This document shows, in pieces, positions 1-6,245 of a DNA stretch of 11,327 bases. The stretch's first letter is position 1. Each line of letters starts with the position of its first letter. A program made the translations under genes and the position numbers. The DNA lies in assembly GCA_964344485.1 (NCBI GenBank), contig CAYFNF010000010.1, positions 1 through 11,327 on the forward strand, in the 5' to 3' direction. Below the pieces are notes generated by a model. That model did not search any database and was not told the origin of the DNA. It worked only from the letters and a program-made list of their open reading frames with translations. Origin of the DNA: CAYFNF01 sp964344485. GTDB taxonomy: Bacteria > Patescibacteriota > Patescibacteriia > UBA9570 > XYC2-FULL-38-9.

Positions 1-50
1 TTTTGTACGCCGATTTTCCCTCCTAGGGGGTCATTTTTGCACGCCGATTT
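1..50. repeat. Pair of IS-end-like direct repeats
   Basis: Two copies of a 16-nt unit, TTTTGtACGCCGATTT at 1-16 and TTTTGcACGCCGATTT at 35-50, differ at one base and lie 34 nt apart. Between them is a CCCTCCTAGGGGG tract. Read on the minus strand this becomes ATCGGCGTGCAAAA followed by TGACCCCC, which resembles the multiple terminal repeats of some IS21-family elements. No transposase is visible because the window begins here, so the IS assignment is inference. The inner copy forms the last codons of the toxin gene at 23-322. Confidence 0.4.
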
Positions 51-322
51 ACAATTTGTTGCGCCCCGTGGTACACACGAAGAATTTCTACGCGGTTTTT
101 GTAAACTCGATAGGGAATGATGAAAGGCGTGTTGGTAACGACCAATTCTCGCGTATTGGGAACTCTGCCAGGACGGCCAATATGAGGGGTGTCGGACAAC
201 AGTCGAACAGATTGAATAATTCTCTGAGCTACCATATTGGCAGCATAGGGGTTTTCTTGGGAGATATAAGCCCGTGCAAAAGCGAGATCTTCCAACGCCA
301 ATTGGAGCCAAACGATTTCCAT
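23..322 (-). CDS. ParE/RelE-family toxin (TA pair 1), possibly with altered C-terminus
   Basis: This 99-residue protein has the ParE/RelE toxin pattern: an N-terminal tryptophan and DL helix, AxxYI..NPYAA near residues 17-28, a P-HIGRPGRV-TREL core around residues 46-60, then PFIIPYRV and a final VEILRVYHGAQQ strand. Family members either poison DNA gyrase or cut mRNA on the ribosome; the sequence does not say which. The gene starts 12 bp after the antitoxin stop, so the two form an operon with the antitoxin first. No Shine-Dalgarno site is seen, which suggests coupling to the upstream gene. The last eight residues (NRRAKMTP) are encoded by the repeat at 35-50 and the adjacent tract, so the natural C-terminus may have been replaced by an insertion-element end. 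The toxin core seems intact. Confidence 0.85.
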   Translation of the reverse strand: MEIVWLQLALEDLAFARAYISQENPYAANMVAQRIIQSVRLLSDTPHIGRPGRVPNTRELVVTNTPFIIPYRVYKNRVEILRVYHGAQQIVNRRAKMTP

Positions 323-334
323 CAGTAATAATTT

Positions 335-622
335 TTAGAATTTGGGATTAGGGGGCGGGATCTCATCATCCGTACCCCAGGTGGTCAGCCACGCCTCAAC
401 CTCATCATGCGGAATAAATGGACCTCCCCCATCTGCCATTTTGACCGCTTTGTTGATTCCATCAATCTGCCAATTATTGACTGCAACGAATTGCCGAATT
501 GCCTCAGCAGCCAGATAAGATTTACTGCGGTGGGTGCTTTGCGCCAATTGATCCAGCTGGTCTTTCAGCTCTGAATCTATGCGGAGCGTAAGTGTCGTGT
601 TTCCAGGCATAGCGGAGTCCAT
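335..622 (-). CDS. Ribbon-helix-helix antitoxin (TA pair 1)
   Basis: This 95-residue protein has a CopG/ParD-type ribbon-helix-helix N-terminus: a strand TTLTLRID, then SELKDQLDQLAQ, then RSKSYLAAEAIRQFV. The C-terminal tail is acidic and proline-containing (DEVEAWLTTWG, then DDEIPPPNPKF) and would be the part that neutralises the toxin. Such antitoxins bind their own promoter, alone or with toxin. The reading frame stays open to 703, overlapping the primase gene, but I chose the ATG at 622 because a T-rich AACC leader motif (634-640) lies 11 nt upstream and a promoter with palindrome at 645-678 would start transcription near 643. The ATG at 610 (91 residues) is the alternative. Confidence 0.82.
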   Translation of the reverse strand: MDSAMPGNTTLTLRIDSELKDQLDQLAQSTHRSKSYLAAEAIRQFVAVNNWQIDGINKAVKMADGGGPFIPHDEVEAWLTTWGTDDEIPPPNPKF

Positions 623-644
623 AGGGAATAGAGGGTTAAAAACG

Positions 645-678
645 TACACAGTGTAACACAAAGAACGACAAATTCCAA
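645..678 (-). promoter_or_regulatory. Candidate promoter and operator for TA pair 1
   Basis: On the minus strand, TTGGAA (678-673) and TACACT (655-650) are separated by 17 nt, each matching the sigma70 consensus at four of six positions. The -10 box sits inside an 11-bp palindrome, TACACaGTGTA (645-655). That is the expected layout for autorepression by a ribbon-helix-helix antitoxin. The predicted start lies about 21 nt upstream of the ATG at 622. This is a sequence match only. Confidence 0.45.
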
Positions 679-689
679 ATTTTAGGAAC

Positions 690-1817
690 TCAGATATACC
701 CATTTCCCCTTAACCACCTCAGTTGATCCGCCCGAAAATCACACACATCCTGAATATCATCAGGTAGACTGAGTTGACCACGAGAGGGAGACGGAAATGT
801 TTGATCCCAATCAAAGCCGTCCGCCTCAAAACCAGCCTCTTTCAGCTTTTCTATGGCCTTTGCCTGACCAACCCTTCCGGCTCTGTCTCGATCCAGGAAT
901 AACCGGAATTTTCGGATGCCCAGGCGTTCAGAAATGAGGTGGAACCGTTGGATTTGGCTTTCGGTCAGGTGCGACCCGAAAAGCCCCACCACATTGGGAC
1001 ATACGCCGCTTTCCACAAGCTTGGCTACATCCCAACAGCCTTCCACCACCAGGACATGTCCGGTTCGTTTGGCCCACCGGATGGCGTTTTCATCCAACAG
1101 CAATCGATCCAGGTTGTACAGTTCCAGGGATTTGAGAAATCCCGCATAGTGCATCCATTTCCCGTGAGTCTCCTCCTGAGACTTTGATGTGGCCCGACCC
1201 AGATGCGTCAGAATTACCGGCTGCAACTCGCCTTGGTCGTCCTCGCGAACGCCCCGCACCTGGAATACGATTCGTCCGGCCAGACGACTTCGGCTTTTCT
1301 TGGGGGGAAGATAGCCAAATCCCAAATCAGAAGCGGTTTTGGCCGTGAGGCCACGCCGTTCAAATTCCGGATGATCCATCGTTAGGGCCGAAAGAAGGTT
1401 CTGGCGGATCGGCGGATTGAAAGTCCGTTCCGGACTCTTTTTTTCTTCACCGCGTTCCGGACTTTTACGGGTGGACGGATCAACTTGAGGAGACGTAGGC
1501 TCAGGGCTGATGCCCTGATCAATCAGCCACCGACCGGCGGCATAGCAACTCAGAACATGACCCGACCGGAACCGAACCACCTTCTGAACCAGCTCAATAA
1601 CGCCGCCCCCCTCGTTGGAGCTGAAGCAGAACCAGCCACGTTCATTCATATGGAAGCTGGCGGTCTTTTCGGCGGTGAGCGGTGAACGCGCCCACCAGTC
1701 ATTCTGTTTTGATTTTTTTTCGTCTTTTTCCAGATTCAGCATCTGGAATAGTTTTCGCCAATCGGCGGTACGACGGATTTCAGAAAGCGCGTCATCGTCT
1801 AAAAAACGACCATGCAT
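690..1817 (-). CDS. DnaG-like primase with TOPRIM domain and degenerate CHC2 zinc ribbon
   Basis: This 375-residue protein resembles plasmid-type primases, which make the RNA primer that starts lagging- or transferred-strand synthesis. Residues 40-80 align with the CHC2 zinc ribbon (SPLTxEKTASF, then GWFCFSSNEGGG), but three of the four expected zinc ligands are replaced: Ser45, Thr48 and Ser67, with only Cys64 kept. Residues 105-135 form a charged linker containing KSPER twice. The TOPRIM fold follows: VVEGCWD with Glu259, and LFLDRDRAG with Asp309 and Asp311, the metal-binding acidic residues. No helicase domain is fused. The start is the ATG at 1817, 10 nt downstream of an AACC leader motif (1828-1831) and about 26 nt from the predicted transcription start. 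TA pair 1 follows on the same strand. Metal-independent template binding is one reading of the lost ligands. Confidence 0.85.
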   Translation of the reverse strand: MHGRFLDDDALSEIRRTADWRKLFQMLNLEKDEKKSKQNDWWARSPLTAEKTASFHMNERGWFCFSSNEGGGVIELVQKVVRFRSGHVLSCYAAGRWLIDQGISPEPTSPQVDPSTRKSPERGEEKKSPERTFNPPIRQNLLSALTMDHPEFERRGLTAKTASDLGFGYLPPKKSRSRLAGRIVFQVRGVREDDQGELQPVILTHLGRATSKSQEETHGKWMHYAGFLKSLELYNLDRLLLDENAIRWAKRTGHVLVVEGCWDVAKLVESGVCPNVVGLFGSHLTESQIQRFHLISERLGIRKFRLFLDRDRAGRVGQAKAIEKLKEAGFEADGFDWDQTFPSPSRGQLSLPDDIQDVCDFRADQLRWLRGNGYI

Positions 1818-1849
1818 GTGGTGTGGGGGTTAAGAGATAGAAACGGATC

Positions 1850-1879
1850 ATTATAGGCCGACAAAAATAAATTTGTCAA
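1850..1879 (-). promoter_or_regulatory. Near-consensus sigma70 promoter for the primase
   Basis: The minus strand reads TTGACA (1879-1874), an 18-nt spacer, then TATAAT (1855-1850), so both hexamers are perfect. Transcription would begin near 1843, leaving a leader of about 26 nt with no Shine-Dalgarno site before the primase ATG at 1817. Confidence 0.75.
1860..1877. promoter_or_regulatory. Inverted repeat between the divergent promoters (candidate operator)
   Basis: GACAAA (1860-1865) and TTTGTC (1872-1877) are perfect arms around a 6-nt AATAAA centre. The repeat covers the shared -35 region of both promoters, so a bound repressor could silence the primase and mobilization operons together. 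MobC or the TA pair 1 antitoxin are possible binders, but this is inference. Confidence 0.4.
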
Positions 1880-1900
1880 AAGATTTTAAATAGTTATAAT
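1873..1900 (+). promoter_or_regulatory. Strong sigma70 promoter for the mobilization operon
   Basis: TTGTCA (1873-1878), a 16-nt spacer and a perfect TATAAT (1895-1900) face rightward. The -35 box overlaps that of the leftward primase promoter by five bases. Initiation would fall near 1907, just where an ATG and the structured region begin, so either the small reading frame at 1907 is leaderless or mobC has an untranslated leader of about 209 nt. Confidence 0.7.
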
Positions 1901-1906
1901 GTCTTG

Positions 1907-2104
1907 ATGCGGGTGAAAAATCCGCGAAAACCGCACGCGGTGAAGCGCAATGCGCTTTTAAGCCGTGCGTCCCGCAAAGCGGGGCAAGATTGCATTTCCC
2001 TTAGTGACGAAAAAGCCAGGGCCTTTTTCGACGTGAAATGCATCGCCCGCAACGCGGACTATCTTGCCAAAGTGGAACATCCCTTTGGATTCCCTATTTT
2101 TTAA
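1907..2104 (+). CDS. Possible small basic protein (65 aa) overlapping the inverted-repeat region
   Basis: An open frame from the ATG at 1907 to TAA at 2102-2104 encodes 65 residues with a very basic first half (lysine- and arginine-rich) and an FDVKCIARNADYLAKVE stretch. Its ATG coincides with the predicted transcription start, so it would have to be translated without a leader. The same bases form at least seven stems, which could by itself keep the frame free of stops. I recognise no family. It could be a small DNA-binding relaxosome protein, but it is at least as likely to be a chance open frame through an oriT or RNA element. Confidence 0.25.
   Translation: MRVKNPRKPHAVKRNALLSRASRKAGQDCISLSDEKARAFFDVKCIARNADYLAKVEHPFGFPIF
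1909..2068. other. Dense nested inverted repeats: candidate oriT or structured RNA leader
   Basis: Four small hairpins come first: GCGG/CCGC (1909-1925), ACCGC/GCGGT (1930-1941), AAGCGCA-A-TGCGCTT (1943-1957) and CCCGC/GCGGG (1971-1983). A three-tier nested inverted repeat follows: GGCAAGAT (1983-1990) with ATCTTGCC (2061-2068), TGCATTTC (1991-1998) with GAAATGCA (2035-2042), and CGAAAAAG (2008-2015) with CTTTTTCG (2023-2030). The left arm is continuous for 16 nt, while the right arm is split by an 18-nt insert that can itself fold (CCGC/GCGG). Its place just upstream of mobC and the relaxase is where an oriT is usually found. A GTGCGtCCC stretch at 1965-1973 loosely recalls the TGCGCCC nick region of IncQ-type plasmids; this is a weak match. 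A promoter reads straight into the region, so a folded RNA leader is the alternative. Confidence 0.5.
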
Positions 2105-2115
2105 CCTCCATCCCC

Positions 2116-2571
2116 ATGCCAAATGGCCCCCCCCCGGCTGACGGAACTTGCTTTGCCGCGCACTACTATGCGCAGAGAAGCAGTGAAATCAAAAAAAAAC
2201 AAAAAGCCCGAGCCACGGCGCGCGAATACCGCGCCAACCGCGTACGATACGTCAACTGTGCCCTGTCACTGGAGGAGTACGCGGAGCTGAAAAAGAAAAC
2301 GGGCAACGCCGGGTACGCTCCCACGGCTTACTTGAGAAAAACCGCTTTCACTCATTTTCGAGGGGAAACCCTCTGGCCGAAGGACGTGGATACCTGTGTT
2401 GGTGAACTGGTGGCTCTGATGCGAAATATAGCGTCCAATCTGAATCAGATCGCCCGCCGCACCAATCAGACGACCCGATTGAGCTTCTTTGACGCCCTGC
2501 AAGCACGGAAAACCGTTTTGGACTTGGAAACGGCCATCAAGGCGTTTCTGGATAACCCTTTTTCGCGGTGA
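2116..2571 (+). CDS. MobC-like relaxosome accessory protein
   Basis: This 151-residue protein carries the MobC signature RNIASNLNQIARRTN at residues 103-117. Before it is a probable ribbon-helix-helix segment (RYVNCALSLEEYAELKK, then YAPTAYLRKTAF; residues 44-77), preceded by a basic, charged stretch rich in lysine and arginine (residues 21-42). MobC proteins bind near oriT and help melt it so that the relaxase can nick. The frame is open from 2038, but residues added by that start are unlike the family and overlap the inverted repeat. I therefore chose the ATG at 2116, which has the T-rich AACC leader (2103-2106) 9 nt upstream and no Shine-Dalgarno site. The stop TGA shares bases with the relaxase GTG start (GTGA), so translation is probably coupled. 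Confidence 0.8.
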   Translation: MPNGPPPADGTCFAAHYYAQRSSEIKKKQKARATAREYRANRVRYVNCALSLEEYAELKKKTGNAGYAPTAYLRKTAFTHFRGETLWPKDVDTCVGELVALMRNIASNLNQIARRTNQTTRLSFFDALQARKTVLDLETAIKAFLDNPFSR

Positions 2572-3386
2572 TCGTGAAATCCATCTCCAAAAAGGGAGTC
2601 TGTTTTGGACAACTGCTGGAGTATATCGGCGCACCGGAAAAACCTGGGCCTGGTCCGGAGTCCGGCACGATCCTCCACAACGTACGTACCACCACCGCCG
2701 ACTTGGCGGCGCTGGAGCGGGAATTTCTCGACAATCACCGCTTTATCCGCGCTCGTCGCAACGGCATCACCTGCTTTCACGAAATCCTTTCCCTCAAAGA
2801 CCCACACCCCGAAGCCATCCCCATCCTGGAAGACCTGGGCCGGGCCTACCTGGAGATGCGCGGACCTCAGGCGTTGGCCTATGGACGCATCCACCTGCAC
2901 AACCGCCATCCACATCTGCACCTGCTGATTTCCGGCAACGCCATTGAGAATCCCAAAAAGGTCCGGCTCACGAAAGCACAGTTCGAGCGGATCAAGCACG
3001 ACCTGGAACGCTATCAAAAACGCCACTATCCCTGTTTGTCCCATTCGGTGGTATTCGGACCGGAAAAATCCCACAAGACGCTCACATCCGCACAGAAAAT
3101 GGTTCGGGACCATGTGATAGATTCTCTTGAGCAGGCCCCCACTGAGAAAACATTCATCCGCCAATTGGACCAAGACGGGATTCGGTTGTATCGGCGGGGA
3201 AAAAGCGTGGGTGTCCAAGTGATACGGACAGGGAAAAAATATCGATTCCAGACATTGGGCTTGTTGGAGGCGTATCAAACACGGCAGGCACAGTGGAGCA
3301 GGATGCATGAAGAAGAGCCGGAACCGAGGAGTTGTCGGAAAAACTTAGCTCAAAATCTCCGACAAGGCAGGGAACGCGCTTATTGA
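2568..3386 (+). CDS. Relaxase (MobA/VirD2-like, MobP type)
   Basis: This 272-residue protein would nick one strand at oriT, stay covalently attached through a tyrosine, and be led into the recipient by the coupling protein. Tyr19 in LLEYI fits motif I. FHEILSL (His71) fits motif II. The metal-binding histidine motif III is GRIHLHNRHPHLHLLISGN at residues 106-124 (His109, His114, His116 and His118). The C-terminal part has a conserved-looking FIRQLDQDGIRLYRRGKSVG, then YRFQTLGL. The protein is short for a relaxase, with no helicase or primase domain fused; priming may be supplied by the separate primase gene. The start is GTG, overlapping the mobC stop by 4 nt. Assignment to a MOB subfamily would need an alignment. 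Confidence 0.88.
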   Translation: MIVKSISKKGVCFGQLLEYIGAPEKPGPGPESGTILHNVRTTTADLAALEREFLDNHRFIRARRNGITCFHEILSLKDPHPEAIPILEDLGRAYLEMRGPQALAYGRIHLHNRHPHLHLLISGNAIENPKKVRLTKAQFERIKHDLERYQKRHYPCLSHSVVFGPEKSHKTLTSAQKMVRDHVIDSLEQAPTEKTFIRQLDQDGIRLYRRGKSVGVQVIRTGKKYRFQTLGLLEAYQTRQAQWSRMHEEEPEPRSCRKNLAQNLRQGRERAY

Positions 3387-3496
3387 TAAAAGCCATCAGT
3401 CATCAGCACTACCCGGAACAGATTGATCCCAGCAGCTCGGATCTTTCGCCACATAGTTCAAGCTACACATTCCCCTTATCATTTAACCCATTGCTT

Positions 3497-3850
3497 ATGA
3501 CCAAAAACCCAACCGACCCGGAAAACTGGCGAACCCAACAGATCGCCAAGCTCAATGACCGTTTCCGCCAAACTTTGACCGGTGGTCGTATCGTTATGAC
3601 CCATTCTGTTTCCGCACTCGAAGAGAATGCCAAATTTCGGATTTTATCACTCATCCGACAATTCGAGGATTTTACCTCGGATAACGACCCCTACGGAGAA
3701 CACGATTTCGGGGCCGTTGAGACTGATGGGGATCGTTACTATTGGAAAATCGATTATTTTGATAAAAACCTTGAAATGCACTCCCCTGATGAAACTGTTG
3801 AGGAGGTGACGACACGAGTGATGACCATCATGCGTGCTGAAGAGTATTGA
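3497..3850 (+). CDS. DUF3768 family protein
   Basis: This 117-residue protein matches the DUF3768 pattern: IAKLNDRFRQTLTGGRIVMT near residues 16-35, then the very conserved-looking FTSDNDPYGEHDFGAVE (59-75), a WKIDYFD segment (83-89), and an ending RVMTIMRAEEY. To my knowledge the family is common on plasmids and other mobile elements and has no established function. The frame is open from 3332, overlapping the relaxase, but I chose the ATG at 3497 because the family begins about there and a T-rich AACC motif (3485-3488) lies 8 nt upstream. No Shine-Dalgarno site is visible. It sits 110 bp after the relaxase and is probably in the same transcript. Confidence 0.82.
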   Translation: MTKNPTDPENWRTQQIAKLNDRFRQTLTGGRIVMTHSVSALEENAKFRILSLIRQFEDFTSDNDPYGEHDFGAVETDGDRYYWKIDYFDKNLEMHSPDETVEEVTTRVMTIMRAEEY

Positions 3851-3942
3851 TCAAGCAAAAGAGTATTGCTCTGGTACTACCATCTCCCGCTTAATCCAAC
3901 ACCTCCCCGGAACTTCTTTCTTAATTCTTCACCTTTTTTCGC

Positions 3943-5361
3943 ATGACCCGCTTCTGGGCGCGCCTACTGCGCCCTTTTTTCTGGTTCTTCCGATTTTCCT
4001 TAGGCCGCTTGCAACCCACCATCTACGGAGAAGCCCGATGGATGAGACGTCTGGAAAAATGGTCGGTGCTCTCTCTCCGAAATCGGGGTTTGGCGCTGGG
4101 AAAGGGAAAACGATTGAGCCTGACCGATTCCTACCGGAACCTGTGTCTCTGTTCCCCCACCGGCGGCGGAAAAACCACCCGCTTCGTCATACCCAACATT
4201 CTTCAGTGCCACGGAAGCGTGGTGGTGACTGATCCCAGCGGGGAAATTTTCCAGCGCACCAGCGGCCACATGGCGGATCGAGGTTACTTAATTCAATCTC
4301 TCCGGCCCGCCGATCTTTCCCACAGTCTGCGCTTCAACCCGCTGGCGCGATTCCGGGCGGCTACCGATTGCAAACGTCTGGCGACCATCCTGGCGCGGAA
4401 CAATACCGGCTCAGATCCCTTTTGGACCACCGGGGCCGTACACATTCTCTATCTCGCTTTACGGGCTTTGACCGCTTCCGTGGATGAACGCCTGATCCAT
4501 CTGGGCAACGCCCGGATGCTCCTAAACCGGTTCGGAACCGGAGGGAAAGCTATCGGGGCATTCATGCGGGGCCGCCTTGATGATCTGGCCTTCGGAGAGT
4601 ATCAGGCATTTTTGGCGCAAGACGAGAAGGTAGTTTCCGGCGTACTGTCCACGGCCCGCACCGCCCTGGACTTATGGAGCGACCCGGACGTGATTAGATT
4701 CACTGCCGCACATTCAGTTTCCATCGAAGCGCTACGGGAGCAAAAAACCATCCTCTATCTCACGGTTCCCGAAGACCAGATTCGGTATTTTGCGATCCTG
4801 CTGAACCTGATCTATTCGGCCTGTTTTGAATTCTGCCTCAGGCAAAGCGGCCAGCCGGTCTTTTTCTTCCTGGATGAGTTTGCCTCCTTGGGAACCATCG
4901 ACAATTTTCCGTCCATCGTGACCACCCTGCGCAAGCGCCGATGTTCCATTTCCATCATCATTCAGGAACTGGCCCAGCTCACGGCTAACTATGGCCCCCA
5001 TGATGGCCGCAGCATTTTTTCCGGAGGCGTTGCCAATAAACTGTTCTTTTCAGGTCTGGATCTGGAAGCCGCCACCTACCTGGAACTGGTTTTGGGACGA
5101 TCCACCGCTCAGGAAAAAGTTTGGGAAGAAGGGAAAGATACCGGACGATGGCTCACGGAAGGCAAACCTCTCATGACCGCCGACCGGATTCGGATGATGA
5201 ACGCGCAGGAGGCGATATTGATCAGCGGGTCTCACCCTCCGGCGCTACTGCACATGCCTCCCTATTTCCAAAACCGGAAAATGAGACAGCAGACCGGTAT
5301 TCCTCCGCCACCGATCCAGATCGATTATGCCGGTGAGAAGGTGTTATATTTGAAGATTTAA
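3943..5361 (+). CDS. Type IV secretion coupling protein, VirD4/TraG family
   Basis: This 472-residue ATPase would bring the relaxase-DNA complex to a type IV secretion channel. The Walker A motif is SPTGGGKT (71-78). VVTDPSGEIF follows (94-103), and Walker B is VFFFLDEFASLGTI with Asp311 and Glu312. RKRRCSISIIIQELAQL continues the RecA-like core, and the end has the usual FFSGLD and LVLGRSTAQE pieces. Family members are often 600 residues or more with two membrane helices. Here only one short aromatic-rich hydrophobic stretch (residues 11-20) precedes the ATPase, so the membrane anchor is reduced or absent. The start has a T-rich CACC leader (3930-3933) 9 nt upstream and no Shine-Dalgarno site. 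No VirB/Tra channel genes are in the window. It ends 10 bp from the convergent toxin gene. Confidence 0.9.
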   Translation: MTRFWARLLRPFFWFFRFSLGRLQPTIYGEARWMRRLEKWSVLSLRNRGLALGKGKRLSLTDSYRNLCLCSPTGGGKTTRFVIPNILQCHGSVVVTDPSGEIFQRTSGHMADRGYLIQSLRPADLSHSLRFNPLARFRAATDCKRLATILARNNTGSDPFWTTGAVHILYLALRALTASVDERLIHLGNARMLLNRFGTGGKAIGAFMRGRLDDLAFGEYQAFLAQDEKVVSGVLSTARTALDLWSDPDVIRFTAAHSVSIEALREQKTILYLTVPEDQIRYFAILLNLIYSACFEFCLRQSGQPVFFFLDEFASLGTIDNFPSIVTTLRKRRCSISIIIQELAQLTANYGPHDGRSIFSGGVANKLFFSGLDLEAATYLELVLGRSTAQEKVWEEGKDTGRWLTEGKPLMTADRIRMMNAQEAILISGSHPPALLHMPPYFQNRKMRQQTGIPPPPIQIDYAGEKVLYLKI

Positions 5362-5371
5362 ATAGAATGTT

Positions 5372-5665
5372 TCAGATGGCCTGATTTCGGTCTTGTGCTG
5401 CATGCCAGACAAGGCGGATTTCTACAACCCTTTTGTCTTCATCCACCCAGTACCAGACCACAAACGGATACCGAGCAATGATCAATTCTCGATACTTAGG
5501 AAAATCCTTCGATATAGGGGCTAAATAAGGAGCCAGAGAGAGAAGCTCTGTTGACTGGTAAATTCTAGAAACAACTCGTTCTGCGGCTTTGGGGTTTGCT
5601 TCCCGGATATACTCGGTAACTTGGGAAAGACTTTCAACTGCTTTAGGGAGCCACTTCACCCTCAT
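5372..5665 (-). CDS. ParE/RelE-family toxin (TA pair 2)
   Basis: This 97-residue protein has the ParE-type layout: VKWLPKAVESLSQVTEYI, then NPKAAERVVSRIYQSTELL (residues 25-43), YRELIIARYPFVVWYWVDE, and a last strand VVEIRLVWHAAQDRN. Its target, gyrase or mRNA, cannot be told from sequence alone. The ATG overlaps the antitoxin stop by 4 nt (ATGA), the usual coupling in these operons. It differs from the TA pair 1 toxin along most of its length, so the two pairs are separate acquisitions rather than a duplication. It converges on the coupling-protein gene, with 10 bp between the two stops and no visible terminator. Confidence 0.85.
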   Translation of the reverse strand: MRVKWLPKAVESLSQVTEYIREANPKAAERVVSRIYQSTELLSLAPYLAPISKDFPKYRELIIARYPFVVWYWVDEDKRVVEIRLVWHAAQDRNQAI

Positions 5666-5934
5666 TTTTCACGCCACTTATTAAAAAATGCCATCGCTTC
5701 TTCAGTAGCATCCTCCCCTCTTTCACTTTGTGCCTGGGATTCTGCCAACATCGAAGCAATTTCAGATTTTTCAGCATCCGAATAGCCACCTTGAAGCCTG
5801 GATTGCTCTAGCTGTTGGGCAATCATCTGATCCTCAAGAGCCAATTGTGCCGCTCTTACAAAAAACTCGTTTGGGTCTGGTTGCTCTTTGATTTTTTTGC
5901 CGATTTCATCTGGAACATGAATTGTGAAATCCAT
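5662..5934 (-). CDS. Antitoxin of TA pair 2
   Basis: This 90-residue acidic protein begins MDFTIHVPDEIGKKI, compatible with the first strand and helix of a ribbon-helix-helix or related antitoxin. It continues with FFVRAAQLALEDQMIAQQLE and ends in an acidic helical tail (AEKSEIASMLAESQ, then TEEAMAFFNKWREK). It would neutralise the toxin next door and repress the operon. The ATG at 5934 is chosen over the upstream one at 5985 because a clean Shine-Dalgarno site, GGAGG, lies 6 nt before it. That site sets this pair apart from the neighbouring genes with T-rich AACC leaders and suggests a different origin. The exact antitoxin family is uncertain. Confidence 0.75.
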   Translation of the reverse strand: MDFTIHVPDEIGKKIKEQPDPNEFFVRAAQLALEDQMIAQQLEQSRLQGGYSDAEKSEIASMLAESQAQSERGEDATEEAMAFFNKWREK

Positions 5935-5985
5935 CTCTGGCCTCCGTTCAGCTACAGGCATGATAAAATAATTAATCTTAATCAT
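5935..5985 (-). promoter_or_regulatory. Leader and possible operator of TA pair 2
   Basis: GGAGG (5941-5945 on the minus strand) is the ribosome binding site for the antitoxin. Further upstream an AT-rich imperfect inverted repeat, ATGAT (5960-5964) with ATCAT (5981-5985) around a TAATTA centre, is placed where an autoregulatory operator would be expected. I see no convincing -35 and -10 pair. Confidence 0.35.
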
Positions 5986-6044
5986 ACGATAGCGTTTTAT
6001 CAGACACTGTCAAACACAAAACGAAAGAATCTTGGAACTGGAAA

Positions 6045-6115
6045 CAACTACCGCTGGCTCAAGTCTTTTCGACTTGAATCCTGATTTATATGAGAGTCAC
6101 CCGCCCACGGGTGAC
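6045..6115 (+). repeat. Two-hairpin intergenic repeat, copy 1
   Basis: The unit begins near an ACTACCGCTGG segment. Hairpin A is TCAAGTC (6059-6065), loop TTTTC, GACTTGA (6071-6077). Hairpin B is GTCACCCG (6096-6103), loop CCCA, CGGGTGAC (6108-6115). The same order recurs at 6246-6314. It lies in the 489-bp gap between TA pair 2 and the acidic-protein gene. It could be a REP-like element or part of an untranslated RNA. Right after it, GTGACCAC is repeated in tandem (6111-6126). Confidence 0.7.
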
Positions 6116-6245
6116 CACGTGACCACTTTTACTTCCCATCGGCGACCCACATTCATCAGATTCAATAGTCCTGGCCTGCCCTCCTAAGCTTTGTGGAGGG
6201 GTAAAGGCTACTGAACCAGGAGTTGCCTTTGTTGGCTTCATCGAT
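6116..6245. other. Spacer between the hairpin repeats, with further short inverted repeats
   Basis: No reading frame of note is present. CCCTCC and GGAGGG form arms around TAAGCTTTGT (about 6180-6201), and AAAGGC (about 6204) can pair with GCCTTT (about 6226). The whole 6045-6314 stretch is therefore rich in stems and may be a structured untranslated RNA or a degenerate small mobile element flanked by related ends. The rest of the gap, 5986-6044 and 6315-6423, is AT-rich with nothing I can name. Confidence 0.35.

Noticed and set aside
1426..1463. Direct repeat CGTTCCGGACT at 1426-1436 and 1453-1463
   Set aside because: It encodes the duplicated KSPER in the primase linker and is explained as a small coding duplication.
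2466..3308. Long minus-strand reading frame of 280 codons opposite the relaxase
   Set aside because: It is antisense to a relaxase with clear catalytic motifs, and its translation is rich in Cys, Phe, Gln and Pro with no recognisable domain.
3841..3868. Direct repeat AGAGTATTG at 3841-3849 and 3860-3868
   Set aside because: Nine bases at the end of the DUF3768 gene, only two copies, no sign of a function or target-site duplication.
6170..6235. Possible integron attC site (GCCT...AGGC with internal arms)
   Set aside because: The required GTTRRRY and RYYYAAC core sites are missing and there is no integrase or cassette array.
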